Assembly (NCBI RefSeq): GCF_003150675.1
Contig: NZ_QGGB01000002.1
Location: 454,125 to 518,124, forward strand
Source: Rhodohalobacter mucosus
GTDB taxonomy: Bacteria > Bacteroidota > Rhodothermia > Balneolales > Balneolaceae
Length of the DNA: 64,000 nt
Reading direction: 5' to 3'
Shown: in pieces, positions 36,597 through 46,559 of the stretch
Position numbering within the stretch: the stretch's first letter is position 1
Layout: each line of letters starts with the position of its first letter
The notes under the pieces: generated by a model
Told to the model about the DNA's origin: nothing
Seen by the model: the letters and a program-made list of their open reading frames with translations, nothing else
Databases searched by the model: none
Made by a program: the position numbers and the translations under genes

Positions 36597-36612
36597 AAGA
36601 GTAATTTGTCTT
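36597..36612. promoter_or_regulatory. AAGAGT-N4-TRTCTT motif upstream of the 602-aa gene
   Basis: AAGAGTAATTTGTCTT, differing from the copy at 36404 by one base. It lies 22 bases upstream of the plus-strand gene at 36635 and places that gene in the same putative regulon as nirK. Confidence 0.6.
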
Positions 36613-36634
36613 TTTATTTTAATTTTGCATAACC

Positions 36635-38443
36635 ATGATCCAAAACCAACACACCTTCCACATTCCGGTAATGGGTACCGGTCATTCTATCGACAGCCCT
36701 GTTCGGGTAGCACACCTGGGTATCAACTCGGTTATTTCCGTAGTTGACGATTTGCTGTGTGAAAAAATCCGCAAGTACTACTGCGGTGAATTCAACATCC
36801 CCTATCAGAATATTCCGCGCTCAAGCAAAGACGGGCGGGCGGATAGAATTGCGGCCTATCTGGAAACCGTTCAGCAAATTGTTCACACAAAATTTGAAGA
36901 GCTGAAGAATCTGCCGCTTTTTGCCGATTCTGAAAAAGACCGTTATTTCAGGCTTCTCCCCTCTTCAAATTCATTGCGCAAAACATACGATTATATAGCA
37001 ACGCTCTCCGATCCGGATGAGCGTAGACGATTGACTGACGACCTTACTGAAAGAATGACCCCGGGCTTTATCGATGTGAACATCATGGCCAAAGTTGACG
37101 CCCTCGGCACGGCCGGGGATGGCAAACCGTTGAGCTCCGAGTATTCTGACGCAAGCGCAGCTCTCAGGGGATACGCGAACAGCAGTTTATCCTCCTCTCT
37201 CGTCCTCTCTGCGGGTTTTAATCCACGGCTCTACAGCTATCTGTCTGAGTTCGGAGACTTTTACCGGGATAAGGCGGGAGAGATCAGGAAGAAAATTGTG
37301 CTCAAGGTCAGTGATTTCCGTTCGGCACTGATTCAGGGAAAATTTCTTGCCAAAAAAGGCCTGGAGGTGGCTGAGTTTCGAATTGAATCGGGTTTGAACT
37401 GCGGTGGGCACGCCTTCGCCTCAGACGGGCACCTGATGCCGGTGCTTCTGAGGGAATTCCGCGAGAAAAAGAATGAACTCGTGGAAACCTTTCAGCCCAT
37501 GGTGCAAAGTTTTTATGAATCGATGGGCTGGGATTATCCGGATCTTGAAATCGACGACATCACTCCCAAAATTACTGTACAGGGCGGCATTGGCACTTAT
37601 GGCGAGATGCAGCGGCTGATGAATGATTTTGGCATGGACGGTACAGGCTGGGGCAGCCCGTTTCTGCTGGTGCCCGAAGCCACCTGCGTTGATGACGTCA
37701 CCACAAAATTACTGGCAAATGCCGGCGAGAAGGACCTCTACCTGAGCAATGTTTCTCCGCTGGGTGTCCCTTTTAATAACATCCGGGGTTCCGGATCCGA
37801 AATATATACCAAAAAGCTGGTCGACGCCGGCAAACCGGGTTCCAAATGTCCCAAGGGGTTTCTCGTTTCCAATACAGAATTTACCGAAAATCCGATCTGT
37901 ACGGCCTCTGCCCAGTATCAGCTGCTCAAAATCAATCAGATCAAGGAGCGGGCAGACCTCAGCGAAAATGAGAAAGACAGGCAGGCATCACGGGTGATGG
38001 AAAAGACCTGCCTCTGTACAAACCTCGGTACGGGCTCGCTGATCCGGCTGGGTATCATGAAACCGTCGTACGGCAGGCAGGAAATCTGTCCCGGCCCAAA
38101 TGTGGCCTGGTTTAACAGGGAATATCTGCTGGATGAAATGGTGGATCACATATATGGGCGAACTGAATCACTGGTTTCTGCCGAACGGCCCCATATGTTT
38201 GCAAAAGAGCTGTGCATGTATGTGGATTATCTCACGGAATTGACTGAGCAAACGGATCCGGAAGACAAGAGTGGTTTGAACCGCCTGAAAAAAATGCGCA
38301 AAAACCTTCATGAGGGCATGGATCTTTGCCTCGAAATCGCTGACTCTGCCGCATACCCGGATGAAAACCTGGGTTCTCTCCGATCAACGGTTCTTGAACA
38401 GAGAAAACGGCTTGATATGCTTTTTAAGGCAGATGTAGCCTGA
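36635..38443 (+). CDS. Large conserved protein, distant nitronate monooxygenase-like TIM barrel
   Basis: 602 residues; not a family I can name with confidence. Segments resemble FMN-dependent nitronate monooxygenase/2-nitropropane dioxygenase barrels: start PVMGTGHSIDSPVRVAHLG, SGLNCGGHAFASDGH (254-266), KITVQGGIGTYGEM (312-325), DGTGWGSPFLLVPEA (335-349) and LSNVSPLGVPFNNIRG. The extra C-terminal third carries Cys 405, 422, 459, 461 and 485, possibly a metal or Fe-S site, then helices. No signal peptide, so cytosolic. Divergent from the nirK operon with a shared regulatory motif, suggesting a role in NO or nitro-compound stress. Confidence 0.5.
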   Translation: MIQNQHTFHIPVMGTGHSIDSPVRVAHLGINSVISVVDDLLCEKIRKYYCGEFNIPYQNIPRSSKDGRADRIAAYLETVQQIVHTKFEELKNLPLFADSEKDRYFRLLPSSNSLRKTYDYIATLSDPDERRRLTDDLTERMTPGFIDVNIMAKVDALGTAGDGKPLSSEYSDASAALRGYANSSLSSSLVLSAGFNPRLYSYLSEFGDFYRDKAGEIRKKIVLKVSDFRSALIQGKFLAKKGLEVAEFRIESGLNCGGHAFASDGHLMPVLLREFREKKNELVETFQPMVQSFYESMGWDYPDLEIDDITPKITVQGGIGTYGEMQRLMNDFGMDGTGWGSPFLLVPEATCVDDVTTKLLANAGEKDLYLSNVSPLGVPFNNIRGSGSEIYTKKLVDAGKPGSKCPKGFLVSNTEFTENPICTASAQYQLLKINQIKERADLSENEKDRQASRVMEKTCLCTNLGTGSLIRLGIMKPSYGRQEICPGPNVAWFNREYLLDEMVDHIYGRTESLVSAERPHMFAKELCMYVDYLTELTEQTDPEDKSGLNRLKKMRKNLHEGMDLCLEIADSAAYPDENLGSLRSTVLEQRKRLDMLFKADVA

Positions 38444-38490
38444 AGCATGGGCATCCGGAATAAACCGGGACTTTTGCAAGCACCCAGGGT

Positions 38491-38565
38491 TCAGGCAAAA
38501 TCCTCTACCGTGATCTGGTTTTCGGGACGAACAGCAGATACATTCATGCGATCATTCAATTGTCT
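38491..38565 (-). pseudogene. Possible 3' relic of a PII-like gene
   Basis: Minus-strand fragment reading QLNDRMNVSAVRPENQ then ITVEDFA and a stop. The last seven codons match the C-terminus VAVEDFA of the PII-like protein at 39636, and the DNA GCAAAATCCTCTACCG is identical at both places. An in-frame stop lies just upstream, so no full gene remains. This may be the remnant of a duplication. Confidence 0.3.
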
Positions 38566-38695
38566 CAGCTAAATCAGCACTCCGCTCCGAAGGGTTTCCG
38601 ATGGGGCGGGGCATCGCCCTTATCCCCGACCGCCGCCGGGACTCTTCCCCCTTCCCATGTTGTGATTCCCTCCGGAAAAGGGTGACTTTTTCGGT

Positions 38696-39439
38696 TCAAT
38701 CCCTTTTATCGAATTCAGCTTGGTGTGGCAGGTAAAGAATCAGATTTTCGGCTTTGGCCAGTCCATCCACATGGCCCGCGAGGGATTCATCATCCGTAAC
38801 AAAATGCATATGCAGGTTTGTTGTATGATGAGTAAAAACTCCGTGGTGAGAGTCAGACCAAAACCCGAGCAGTTTGGCTGATCGGTTTTCCAATACCCCG
38901 TGAGGACCTGATGTTCGGTGCTTTTGATGAGTGTGAACAGGGTCGTCTTCCGGCCAGTCGATAACGTGCCAGCTTAATTCGCCGAACTTTCCTTCAAGTA
39001 AAAACGGAAATGGCCGACCCATATCCAGACCATGCTCCCCTGCTTTGGTTTCAATGATCTTCTGAAGCTCTTCCAGCGTTTCAATATCACCGGGCAGGTC
39101 GATTGGGTCCCATCTTTCAACAGAGGCAAGAATCAGCAGATTGGCCTTTTCTTCAAATGCATCAATAAACTGTGCCTTATCATCACCGCCATTCCGGGTT
39201 GAGTAAGATGTTCCATCTAAAATCAGGATTTCTCCCTTGAGATTTTCAAACGCACCCAGGGCATAGAGATGATCCCGCTTCTTATAGTCTGCAAGATTCG
39301 CATTTGCGGAGATATCTCCCTGCTGAATAGTAGCGCGAAGTGCGCCGAAATACTCCACGGAATAGGCAGATTGCGCCAGCGAGGACTGAGACTGTAAACA
39401 GAGACCCAGCAGGACAAAAAGAATCAGGGTTCGCATCAT
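38696..39439 (-). CDS. Exported acetolactate decarboxylase-family protein
   Basis: 247 residues with a signal peptide (ends SSLAQS, about 24). The rest follows the alpha-acetolactate decarboxylase fold: YFGALRATIQQGDIS, YALGAFENLKGEILILDG and the zinc-binding NLHMHFVTDDESLAGHVDG (three His). Classical enzymes turn acetolactate into acetoin in the cytosol; an exported version may do something else. Isolated between the 602-aa gene and the efflux operon. Confidence 0.8.
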   Translation of the reverse strand: MMRTLILFVLLGLCLQSQSSLAQSAYSVEYFGALRATIQQGDISANANLADYKKRDHLYALGAFENLKGEILILDGTSYSTRNGGDDKAQFIDAFEEKANLLILASVERWDPIDLPGDIETLEELQKIIETKAGEHGLDMGRPFPFLLEGKFGELSWHVIDWPEDDPVHTHQKHRTSGPHGVLENRSAKLLGFWSDSHHGVFTHHTTNLHMHFVTDDESLAGHVDGLAKAENLILYLPHQAEFDKRD

Positions 39440-39635
39440 TTAATTATAAATTCACGATTGTCTTAGATATTCATTCCGCAAAAAGATAACCAAATCGCTA
39501 GAACCGATAGGTGAAATCTATTCGTTTCAGGGATACCATTGCCGGCCATGTGTTTCCGCACTAAAAAAAACGTGACGATGGGTATATGAAGAAAAAAACA
39601 CTTAGCATCTTTAGCATCAACCGCGGTGAACAACT

Positions 39636-39947
39636 TTAAGCAAAATCCTCTACCGCCACCTGGTATGCGTGAATGGGATTATCGCGGTCGCCTTCGTACT
39701 CTTCATTGTAGTGAGAGACCTCTTCCAGTATTTTCTTTACCGTCTCCTCACTCTGAAATGAAAAAAACAGTGTGGAGTAAATCCCTTTATCGGGCTGGGA
39801 AAACCATGTCCGGATATCCGGTTTATGCTTTTCCGTACGGAAACCATACATCTCGGTTTCGCTGTAAACGGGCACGTTATTGCGGGTCATCATTTTGCGT
39901 ACTTCATCCGAAAACTCCGCAATGCTTAATATGATCAGAAGTTTCAT
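39636..39947 (-). CDS. PII-like small protein at the end of the RND operon
   Basis: 103 residues (MKLLIILSIAEFSDEVRKMM), alternating beta and alpha segments as in PII/ferredoxin-like folds, ending IHAYQVAVEDFA. Small PII-like proteins are often last in RND metal or drug efflux operons, where they may sense the substrate or regulate the pump. The start is 59 bases after the RND pump stop, on the same strand. The C-terminal codons recur as a fragment at 38491. Confidence 0.6.
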   Translation of the reverse strand: MKLLIILSIAEFSDEVRKMMTRNNVPVYSETEMYGFRTEKHKPDIRTWFSQPDKGIYSTLFFSFQSEETVKKILEEVSHYNEEYEGDRDNPIHAYQVAVEDFA

Positions 39948-40005
39948 TGGAATTGTGGTTTTGTGTTTTTGACATGAGACCCTGTGGATCTTTCTGTCTT
40001 TGCTA

Positions 40006-43000
40006 TCAATCTCGAAGGATCTCTTCCGGCTTCAGACGGTTTTTCACCATGAAGTAAATTAACGGTACCGTAATCAGGGTAAGGGCGGTGGAAGCTATTG
40101 CTCCGCCCATCAGTGAGATCGCCAATCCCTGGAAAATGGGATCGAACAGAATCACAATGGCACCGATCACAACCGTTCCTGCGGTAAGCAGTATCGGCAT
40201 GGTGCGTACAGCCCCGGCTTCCACTACGGCATCCTGCAGCGTATTTCCCTGCCGCAGGCTGATTTGAATAAAGTCGATCAGCAGTACGGAATTCCGAACC
40301 ATAATTCCCGCAAGGGCGATCAAGCCGATCATGGAGGTAGCGGTAAAAAATGCTCCCGCAAACCAATGGCCGATCAGAATCCCGATCAGCGAAAGCGGAA
40401 TGGCAATCATCATGATAATGGGAACACCAAAATCCTGGAACCATCCCACAATAAGGATGTAGATAATCACCAGCACCACCGCAAATGCAATGCCGAGGTC
40501 CCTGAATACCTCGAGGGTAATCTGCCACTCTCCGTCCCACTTTACGGTTACATCTTCGCTGCTGAACGGCTGCCCTGCATACTGCTGCTCCAGGCTGTAT
40601 CCTGCAGGCAGCATGATGTTGTCCAGCTGATCACGTGCATCCAGAATGGCATAGACCGGACTTTCTATCTCCCCGGCTACTTCTGCCGTTACATACACCA
40701 CGCGCCGCTGATTTTTTCTGTGGATGCTTTTTTCAAGAACCTTCTCTTCGAGCTCAACCAGATCCGTTACAGGGATCATGGCACCGGTTTGCGATTGCAC
40801 GTGAAGCCCGCCCAGCTCTTGCACTCCGGCACGATCGGCCTCATCCAGCTTCATTTTAATAGGCACCTGTGAGGCTTCATTTTCACTGTAGAGCGAACTC
40901 ACCGGTCGCTGCCCCAGAATCATACCGAGAGATTCGGTTACCTGATTCGGCATCACGCCCGTCACACCTGCTTTTTCGCGCTGTACCGCGAACCGGTACT
41001 CCGTTTGTTCATCCTCTACCATCCAGTCCGTATCCACGATTCCGGGCGTTGCATAAAAAATCTCTTTGATCTCCTGACCAATCGCGCGCTGCATGCTGAT
41101 ATCCGGACCATACACTTCCGCAACAAGCGTGGAGAGTACGGGCGGGCCCGGTGGAACCTCAACCACTTTAATGTTCGCATTGTATTTCCGGCCAACTTCC
41201 TGTACCAGCGGCCTCATGCGCTTGGCAATGTCATGGCTTTGATCGGACCGCAGGCTTTTATCCACCAGGTTTACCTGAATATCAGCCACGTTTGCTGACT
41301 GCCTTAAATCATAGCTGCGTACCAGTCCGTTGAAATTGATCGGTGCATTTGTGCCTGAGTAGATCTGATAGTCGTACACCTCGGGTATATCCAGTAAAAC
41401 AAGACCCGTTTCCTGCGCAATGGCCTCGGTGCGTTCGAGGGTTGTGCCTTCGGGCATGTCAATAATGAGCTGAATCTCATTCTTATTGTCGAACGGAAGC
41501 ATTTTCACTTCCACCCAACGAACATAGAAGAGCATCATGGTAGCAAATAATACGGCCGTTGTACCCAGTAAAAACACCCACCTTTTCCAGCTGCTCTCCA
41601 TAAGCGGGCGCATTGTTTTGTCATACATTTTGTAGATCAGGGTATCCTCAAGCCTGTATTGTTTTCCTGACCCCTTTCTTGACTGCACACGTACCGCACG
41701 AAGCAGCCGGTAACCGAGCCACGGAGTTGCAATCAATGAAATGATGAGTGAAAGGATCATCGCTACGGTTGCACCTATTGCGATCGGACTCATATATGGC
41801 CCCATCAAACCTGAAACAAATGCCATCGGGATGACTGCGGCAATCACCGTAAAGGTTGCCAGGATGGTTGGATTTCCAACCTCATTGATTGCATAGATCG
41901 CAGCCTGCTTAAACGGCAGATTTCTCATCTTGAAATGCCGGTGCATATTCTCTGCCACAATGATGGAATTATCCACCACGATACCCGTCACAAAAACAAG
42001 GGCAAAAAGGGTAATCCGGTTCAGCGTATAATCGTACATATAGTAGAAGAAAAGCGTCAGCGCAAATGTTATCGGCACGGAAATAAATACAACCAGAGCA
42101 CCGCGCCACCCCATAGCCAGGAATACGACGAACGAAACGGCAAGTACGGCAACCACAAGGTGAATCAACAGTGTATTCACTTTCTCTGTTGCCGTCTCGC
42201 CATAGTTTCGCGTCGTTTCTACCTTAATATCTGATGTAATCACCGGGCCGCTCAGCTGTTCAACCATCGCATCGATCTGGCTGGCTATAGCCATGGCATC
42301 CGCGCCCTGTCTTTTGGCTACCGATATGGATACTGCAGGATAGGAACGGCCCGCTTCTAGACTCTGCTCCAGGGCAGATACCGGGCCTGGCACATACGAG
42401 ACGTACCTGGCAGGCTCACCCGGCCCGTCTTTGATCTCGGCAATATCGCTTAGCATAATCGGGTCTCCCTGTCGAACATCAATCACCAGAGACCCTACAT
42501 CCCCGGCCGTTTCAAGAAAGTTGCCGGTCTGAACCCTGAACTGCCGGTCGTTTGCTGCAAACGAACCTGAACTGAATTCACTGTTCGACGCCCGGATAAT
42601 TTGTGCAACCCGAAGCGGATCGATCCTGAACGAGGCCATTTTGGTTTTATCCAGAATAATTTCCACCGTTCTTGAGCGTCCGCCGTGAATTTTTGTCTCT
42701 GCAACATCTACAATCGACTTTATTTCGTTATCCAGCTCCTGTGCTACCCGCCGAAGCTGATAGTCGTCGTGCACATCGCTCCAAAGTGTCAGCGTTACAA
42801 TAGGGACATCATTTATAGACCTCGTCTTGATAAGCGGCATGGTTACCATGTCCGGTTTGGTATCCATGAACTTCATTATTTCATTATAAAGCCTCACCAG
42901 GCTTTGTTCTACATTCTGGCCGACATAAAACCGTGCTGAAACCATCGCCTGTTCAGGCATCGACGTGGAATAAACATATTCTACACCCGAAATATTTGAT

Positions 43001-43227
43001 AGTATTTTCTCCAGCGGAATCGCAATCCGGTTTTCAACTTCAAGGGGTGATGCACCAGGATATCCAACAAAGATATCGGCCATGGGCACATCGATCTGCG
43101 GTTCCTCTTCACTTGGTGTCAGCCAAACCCCATACACACCAATCGCTATAAAGGCGATCATCAATAGCAGCGTCAGTTTTGAGTCAATAAATGACTGGGC
43201 AATTTTACCCGCTAATCCGGTTTTCAT
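40006..43227 (-). CDS. RND-family efflux pump, inner-membrane subunit
   Basis: 1073 residues with twelve transmembrane helices in the standard 1+5+1+5 layout and two large periplasmic loops. Typical blocks: FVGYPGASPLEVENRIAIPLEK, FVTGIVVDNSIIVAENMHR (helix 4 region with acidic proton-relay residue) and GIMVRNSVLLIDFIQISLRQG. Closer to AcrB/HAE1-type than to CusA by the lack of a visible Met triad. The substrate is unknown. Operon: ArsR-rhodanese, TolC, MFP, this pump, PII-like protein. Confidence 0.93.
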   Translation of the reverse strand: MKTGLAGKIAQSFIDSKLTLLLMIAFIAIGVYGVWLTPSEEEPQIDVPMADIFVGYPGASPLEVENRIAIPLEKILSNISGVEYVYSTSMPEQAMVSARFYVGQNVEQSLVRLYNEIMKFMDTKPDMVTMPLIKTRSINDVPIVTLTLWSDVHDDYQLRRVAQELDNEIKSIVDVAETKIHGGRSRTVEIILDKTKMASFRIDPLRVAQIIRASNSEFSSGSFAANDRQFRVQTGNFLETAGDVGSLVIDVRQGDPIMLSDIAEIKDGPGEPARYVSYVPGPVSALEQSLEAGRSYPAVSISVAKRQGADAMAIASQIDAMVEQLSGPVITSDIKVETTRNYGETATEKVNTLLIHLVVAVLAVSFVVFLAMGWRGALVVFISVPITFALTLFFYYMYDYTLNRITLFALVFVTGIVVDNSIIVAENMHRHFKMRNLPFKQAAIYAINEVGNPTILATFTVIAAVIPMAFVSGLMGPYMSPIAIGATVAMILSLIISLIATPWLGYRLLRAVRVQSRKGSGKQYRLEDTLIYKMYDKTMRPLMESSWKRWVFLLGTTAVLFATMMLFYVRWVEVKMLPFDNKNEIQLIIDMPEGTTLERTEAIAQETGLVLLDIPEVYDYQIYSGTNAPINFNGLVRSYDLRQSANVADIQVNLVDKSLRSDQSHDIAKRMRPLVQEVGRKYNANIKVVEVPPGPPVLSTLVAEVYGPDISMQRAIGQEIKEIFYATPGIVDTDWMVEDEQTEYRFAVQREKAGVTGVMPNQVTESLGMILGQRPVSSLYSENEASQVPIKMKLDEADRAGVQELGGLHVQSQTGAMIPVTDLVELEEKVLEKSIHRKNQRRVVYVTAEVAGEIESPVYAILDARDQLDNIMLPAGYSLEQQYAGQPFSSEDVTVKWDGEWQITLEVFRDLGIAFAVVLVIIYILIVGWFQDFGVPIIMMIAIPLSLIGILIGHWFAGAFFTATSMIGLIALAGIMVRNSVLLIDFIQISLRQGNTLQDAVVEAGAVRTMPILLTAGTVVIGAIVILFDPIFQGLAISLMGGAIASTALTLITVPLIYFMVKNRLKPEEILRD

Positions 43228-43283
43228 TTCTATGCGTTATTCAATGTTAGATTTCTTTGCTGATTTATCTATTCTGATCCTTT

Positions 43284-44384
43284 TCATCTTACTCTCAGCG
43301 CCTGCCCCTGGCGAATTAAATCCGTGGGACCCAATACATACTTTTCACCCGGTTTTAAGCCTGTAAGCACCTCGACCTGTTCTCCGCTCCTTTTTCCGAG
43401 ACGAACCCATCGTAATACGGCGCGGTTATTGTCGGTAATTGAGTAGATACCCGTTAGCTGTCCTCTCTCCACTACAGCTTGTATGGGTATGTAGAGGGCT
43501 TCCGACGGGTTAATGCTTACATGAATTTCTGCAAACATTCCCACTTTCAGCCTGCTGATCTCTTCTTCATCTTCCAGGGCAGCTTCAATGGCGTATTGCC
43601 GGCTCATGGGATCGCCCGCACTGCTCACAGCTGTCAGCCTCGCAGGAACACCGGCTAAGCCTGCAGATGATATTGTAACGCTTACCTCTGAACCCTCTTC
43701 AATCTGACCAATTTCACTTTCAGCGACCGACGCGGTAATTTTCACATTTGAGGGATCCGAAACGGCAACAAGCGGATGTCCGGGAGCAGCCATATCACCT
43801 TCTGAAACAAATTTCCGGCTCACAATTCCATCGAATGGTGCACGTATCACTGTGTAAGCCAGCATTTCGTTTACCTCGTTGAGTCTGGCTTCCAGCGCTT
43901 CCAGATTGGCTTTGGCAATTTCATACATCGTTGAAATGTCATCCAGCTCCTTTGATGTTGCGCTATCTTCAGCATATAGGTTTTTTATCCTGTTATAATT
44001 GGTTTCGGTGTTTTCCATATTGGCCCTCGCCTGCACCAAATTGGCTTCGATCTGTGATTTTTGAGCCCTGATCTGATCATCCTTTATGCGAATCAGTATG
44101 TCTCCTTTTTTAACCTCGTCACCCACGGTTACGGGGACAGCCGTTACGGTTCCCATGACGATTGTACTAAGGCTGGCCTGATTGTCACTTTCAACACTGG
44201 CCGGGAAGGTGCGGTCTGAGTAGGCGAGCGACATGCCGGCAGTTTCAACATCAACCGCAACCGGCTCCTGTTCAGGCAAGGCGGCGTCATCTGTTGAGCA
44301 GCCTGAAATGAGGAAAACCATCAGAAGTGTTGTATGTACTATTCCTGCTTTGAATTTCATATCCCTGTTTATTTTGCTGATCAT
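43284..44384 (-). CDS. RND membrane-fusion (periplasmic adaptor) lipoprotein
   Basis: 366 residues with lipobox LISGCST. Lipoyl half-motifs (VTVGDEVKKGDILIRI; YTVIRAPFDGIVSRKFVSEGDM) flank a coiled-coil hairpin (about 100-170), followed by a beta-barrel and a membrane-proximal domain. It links the inner-membrane pump to the TolC channel. ATGA overlap with the TolC gene stop (44381-44384) shows translational coupling. Confidence 0.92.
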   Translation of the reverse strand: MISKINRDMKFKAGIVHTTLLMVFLISGCSTDDAALPEQEPVAVDVETAGMSLAYSDRTFPASVESDNQASLSTIVMGTVTAVPVTVGDEVKKGDILIRIKDDQIRAQKSQIEANLVQARANMENTETNYNRIKNLYAEDSATSKELDDISTMYEIAKANLEALEARLNEVNEMLAYTVIRAPFDGIVSRKFVSEGDMAAPGHPLVAVSDPSNVKITASVAESEIGQIEEGSEVSVTISSAGLAGVPARLTAVSSAGDPMSRQYAIEAALEDEEEISRLKVGMFAEIHVSINPSEALYIPIQAVVERGQLTGIYSITDNNRAVLRWVRLGKRSGEQVEVLTGLKPGEKYVLGPTDLIRQGQALRVR

Positions 44385-45757
44385 TGGTATTCTACGTTGT
44401 TTAAATCCTTTTCTAACAGCATCTCAAGTGCTGCAATGCTCATATTGTATTTATAAAGAGCCATTATGTTTTTCAGCCTGGCTTCGGCCAACTTTGTTTC
44501 TGCCTCAAGGAGGTCCGTGATTCTTTCCATGCCTTCATCGTATCTGTTCGACCTTATTTTTACATCCTCGGTTGATTGCGAGATAGCTTCCTCCGTCAGC
44601 AACAATTCTTTTTCCGCATGTTCCAGATTGCGATAAGCCTGACGCACGCGATTTTCTGTTTCAATTCTATGGCTCGCCCGCATGCTCACCGCTTTGTTGT
44701 AATCTGCGGTCGCTTCCATCACTTTCCCCGCATTGCGAAAACCTGAAAATATGTTCCACTTTAAATTGGCGCCGATCATGTATGAGTTCGCATTAAGGCC
44801 TGCAAAATCAGGATCGTTGTATTCATAGCTGCCAAACAGATTTATTTTGGGCAAAAAGCTATACTTAGCAGCTCTTGTCATCTTTTCAGCTGCCTTTACC
44901 CTTTCTTCAATGGCTCTCAGCTGGGCGTTATCAACTTCTATCAGGCTCAGGTCCGGTACATCAATAGCTTCTCCTGATGATATCATATCATCTGCAGGCT
45001 CTACAGGCCTGGAACCATCCATTCCAAGTAGCAGCGCCATCTCCTCACCGGCATGCTTTAACTCATTCTCCGCATTTATTTTTCTGCTCTCCATTTCCAG
45101 CTCATACACTCGTGCGGCAAGAAAGTCCTCCCTGCTTAATATTCCCTCTTCAAAATAGTTCTGAGCCTGTCTCCTGTGTTCCCCTGCCGTTTCCAGAGCG
45201 GTTTCCAAAACATCGAGCTGACGTCTATGAAGGATCAGGCTGTAATATTGATTCTGAACCTCGAAACGGATGTGCCTCATTGTTCCATCTTGCTGTTCAT
45301 TTGCCGAGTTAAGCCGGTTTTTCACAGCACCCCGCTGCATGATCATATCGGGGTTGAAGATTGGCTGTTGAACTTCCAGTCTGGCACTGAAATTTTCATA
45401 TGGGTCCGGATTGTTAAGGAGTGCCGGATTGAAATCCTGCTGGGATACCAATTCCTGCTTCAGCTTAAACCCGAATACATTCAGCGGGTCGTTTGTGGAT
45501 ATCGCATTGTATTCGAACGAAAGCGTGGGTAGAAATACGGCGTTGGTTTGACGGTACTGTGCCCGCGCCTTCATCACATCATATTCTGACTGATCAATGC
45601 TGAAATTATTCTCCATGGCGGCAGACATCGCCTCTTGCAGTGTTAAGGAAAGTGGTTCCCTGCTTTTTGCCGTTTCCTGGGATAAGAGCGTATCAGGTGT
45701 CAGTAACAGCATCACCATCAGGCCCAGGCAGACAAAGCATATGTGCTTAACATTCAT
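44381..45757 (-). CDS. TolC-family outer-membrane efflux channel
   Basis: 458 residues with a signal peptide (ends TLLSQETA). Two TolC repeats rich in long amphipathic helices (SLTLQEAMSAAMENNFSIDQ; NAQLRAIEERVKAAEKMTRA; ETENRVRQAYRNLEHAEKEL). Outer-membrane exit duct of the RND pump encoded downstream. It lies 78 bases after the ArsR-rhodanese stop. Confidence 0.9.
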   Translation of the reverse strand: MNVKHICFVCLGLMVMLLLTPDTLLSQETAKSREPLSLTLQEAMSAAMENNFSIDQSEYDVMKARAQYRQTNAVFLPTLSFEYNAISTNDPLNVFGFKLKQELVSQQDFNPALLNNPDPYENFSARLEVQQPIFNPDMIMQRGAVKNRLNSANEQQDGTMRHIRFEVQNQYYSLILHRRQLDVLETALETAGEHRRQAQNYFEEGILSREDFLAARVYELEMESRKINAENELKHAGEEMALLLGMDGSRPVEPADDMISSGEAIDVPDLSLIEVDNAQLRAIEERVKAAEKMTRAAKYSFLPKINLFGSYEYNDPDFAGLNANSYMIGANLKWNIFSGFRNAGKVMEATADYNKAVSMRASHRIETENRVRQAYRNLEHAEKELLLTEEAISQSTEDVKIRSNRYDEGMERITDLLEAETKLAEARLKNIMALYKYNMSIAALEMLLEKDLNNVEYQ

Positions 45758-45835
45758 GTTGGATTGATTATTTATTATTTAAAAAGTTTTATAGTGTTCT
45801 TCGGATCCGGAATTAGATAGTAATCTGCAGGAGAA

Positions 45836-46501
45836 TCAGGATTCATATGCAACCGGTCGTTTTCCTGCAACCCACCCTGAATAGCCGTCATCAAGTTTCC
45901 AGGCTCTGTAGCCTTTTTTTCTTAAGTAAGAGACTGCTTCATCAGCCATTAAACAAAGCGGGCCCCGACAATACGCCACTATTTCACGGTCTTTCGGCAT
46001 CTCACTGACTCTTTCCCTCAGAGTGCGATTCGGTATGGATACTGCACTTTTTATATGACCTTTTGTGTACTCCTTCTCCGGGCGTACATCAATGATGTAT
46101 ATGTCTCCTTTTTCAACCCGGCTGATCAATTCTTGATCGCTGATGGTATGCAGCTGATTTCGACGCTCTCTGTAATCGCTCAGAAGTTTCCGTATTTCAC
46201 TATTCTGCATAAAACCAAGTTCTCTTAGTGAGCACCATGTATTGTAAACGTGCTGCCCTGCAAGCTCATAGTAGATGTACTTTCCTTCCCTGTTGGTAGT
46301 CACCAATCCTGAATTCTTAAGCACCTGCAAATGCTGGGATGCATTCGCAACAGGCATGTTCGTTTGTTCAGCAATGTACTCTACCGGAAAAGCCCCCTGA
46401 GCCAGCAAATCGATGATTTCCAGACGATGCGGATTACTAAGTGCTTTGGTGACACTTGCCAGCTGCTTGTACAGGTTGGTTTTCAGTTTTCGGGTGTCCA
46501 T
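45836..46501 (-). CDS. ArsR-family repressor fused to rhodanese domain
   Basis: 221 residues from ATG 46501 (MDTRKLKTNLYKQL). A frame start at 46522 would sit inside operator 1, so the shorter start is preferred. N-terminal ArsR winged helix (RLEIIDLLAQGAFPVEYIAE; NASQHLQVLKNSGLV), C-terminal rhodanese with the active loop YCRGPLCLMADEAVSYLRKKG; its two Cys (CRGPLC) could form a sulfur or disulfide switch. A sulfane-sulfur or thiol-responsive repressor of the efflux operon is inferred. Confidence 0.88.
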   Translation of the reverse strand: MDTRKLKTNLYKQLASVTKALSNPHRLEIIDLLAQGAFPVEYIAEQTNMPVANASQHLQVLKNSGLVTTNREGKYIYYELAGQHVYNTWCSLRELGFMQNSEIRKLLSDYRERRNQLHTISDQELISRVEKGDIYIIDVRPEKEYTKGHIKSAVSIPNRTLRERVSEMPKDREIVAYCRGPLCLMADEAVSYLRKKGYRAWKLDDGYSGWVAGKRPVAYES

Positions 46502-46515
46502 CGGCAAAACGTATT

Positions 46516-46537
46516 CATTCAATAATTTTGTTGAATG
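46516..46537. promoter_or_regulatory. ArsR-type operator 1
   Basis: CATTCAATAA-TT-TTGTTGAATG, a 22-base dyad with one mismatch, 14 bases upstream of the preferred regulator start. It is 44 bases (four helical turns) centre to centre from the perfect copy at 46560. Confidence 0.8.
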
Positions 46538-46559
46538 AAGGTAAGAAGGAGAACTGAAA

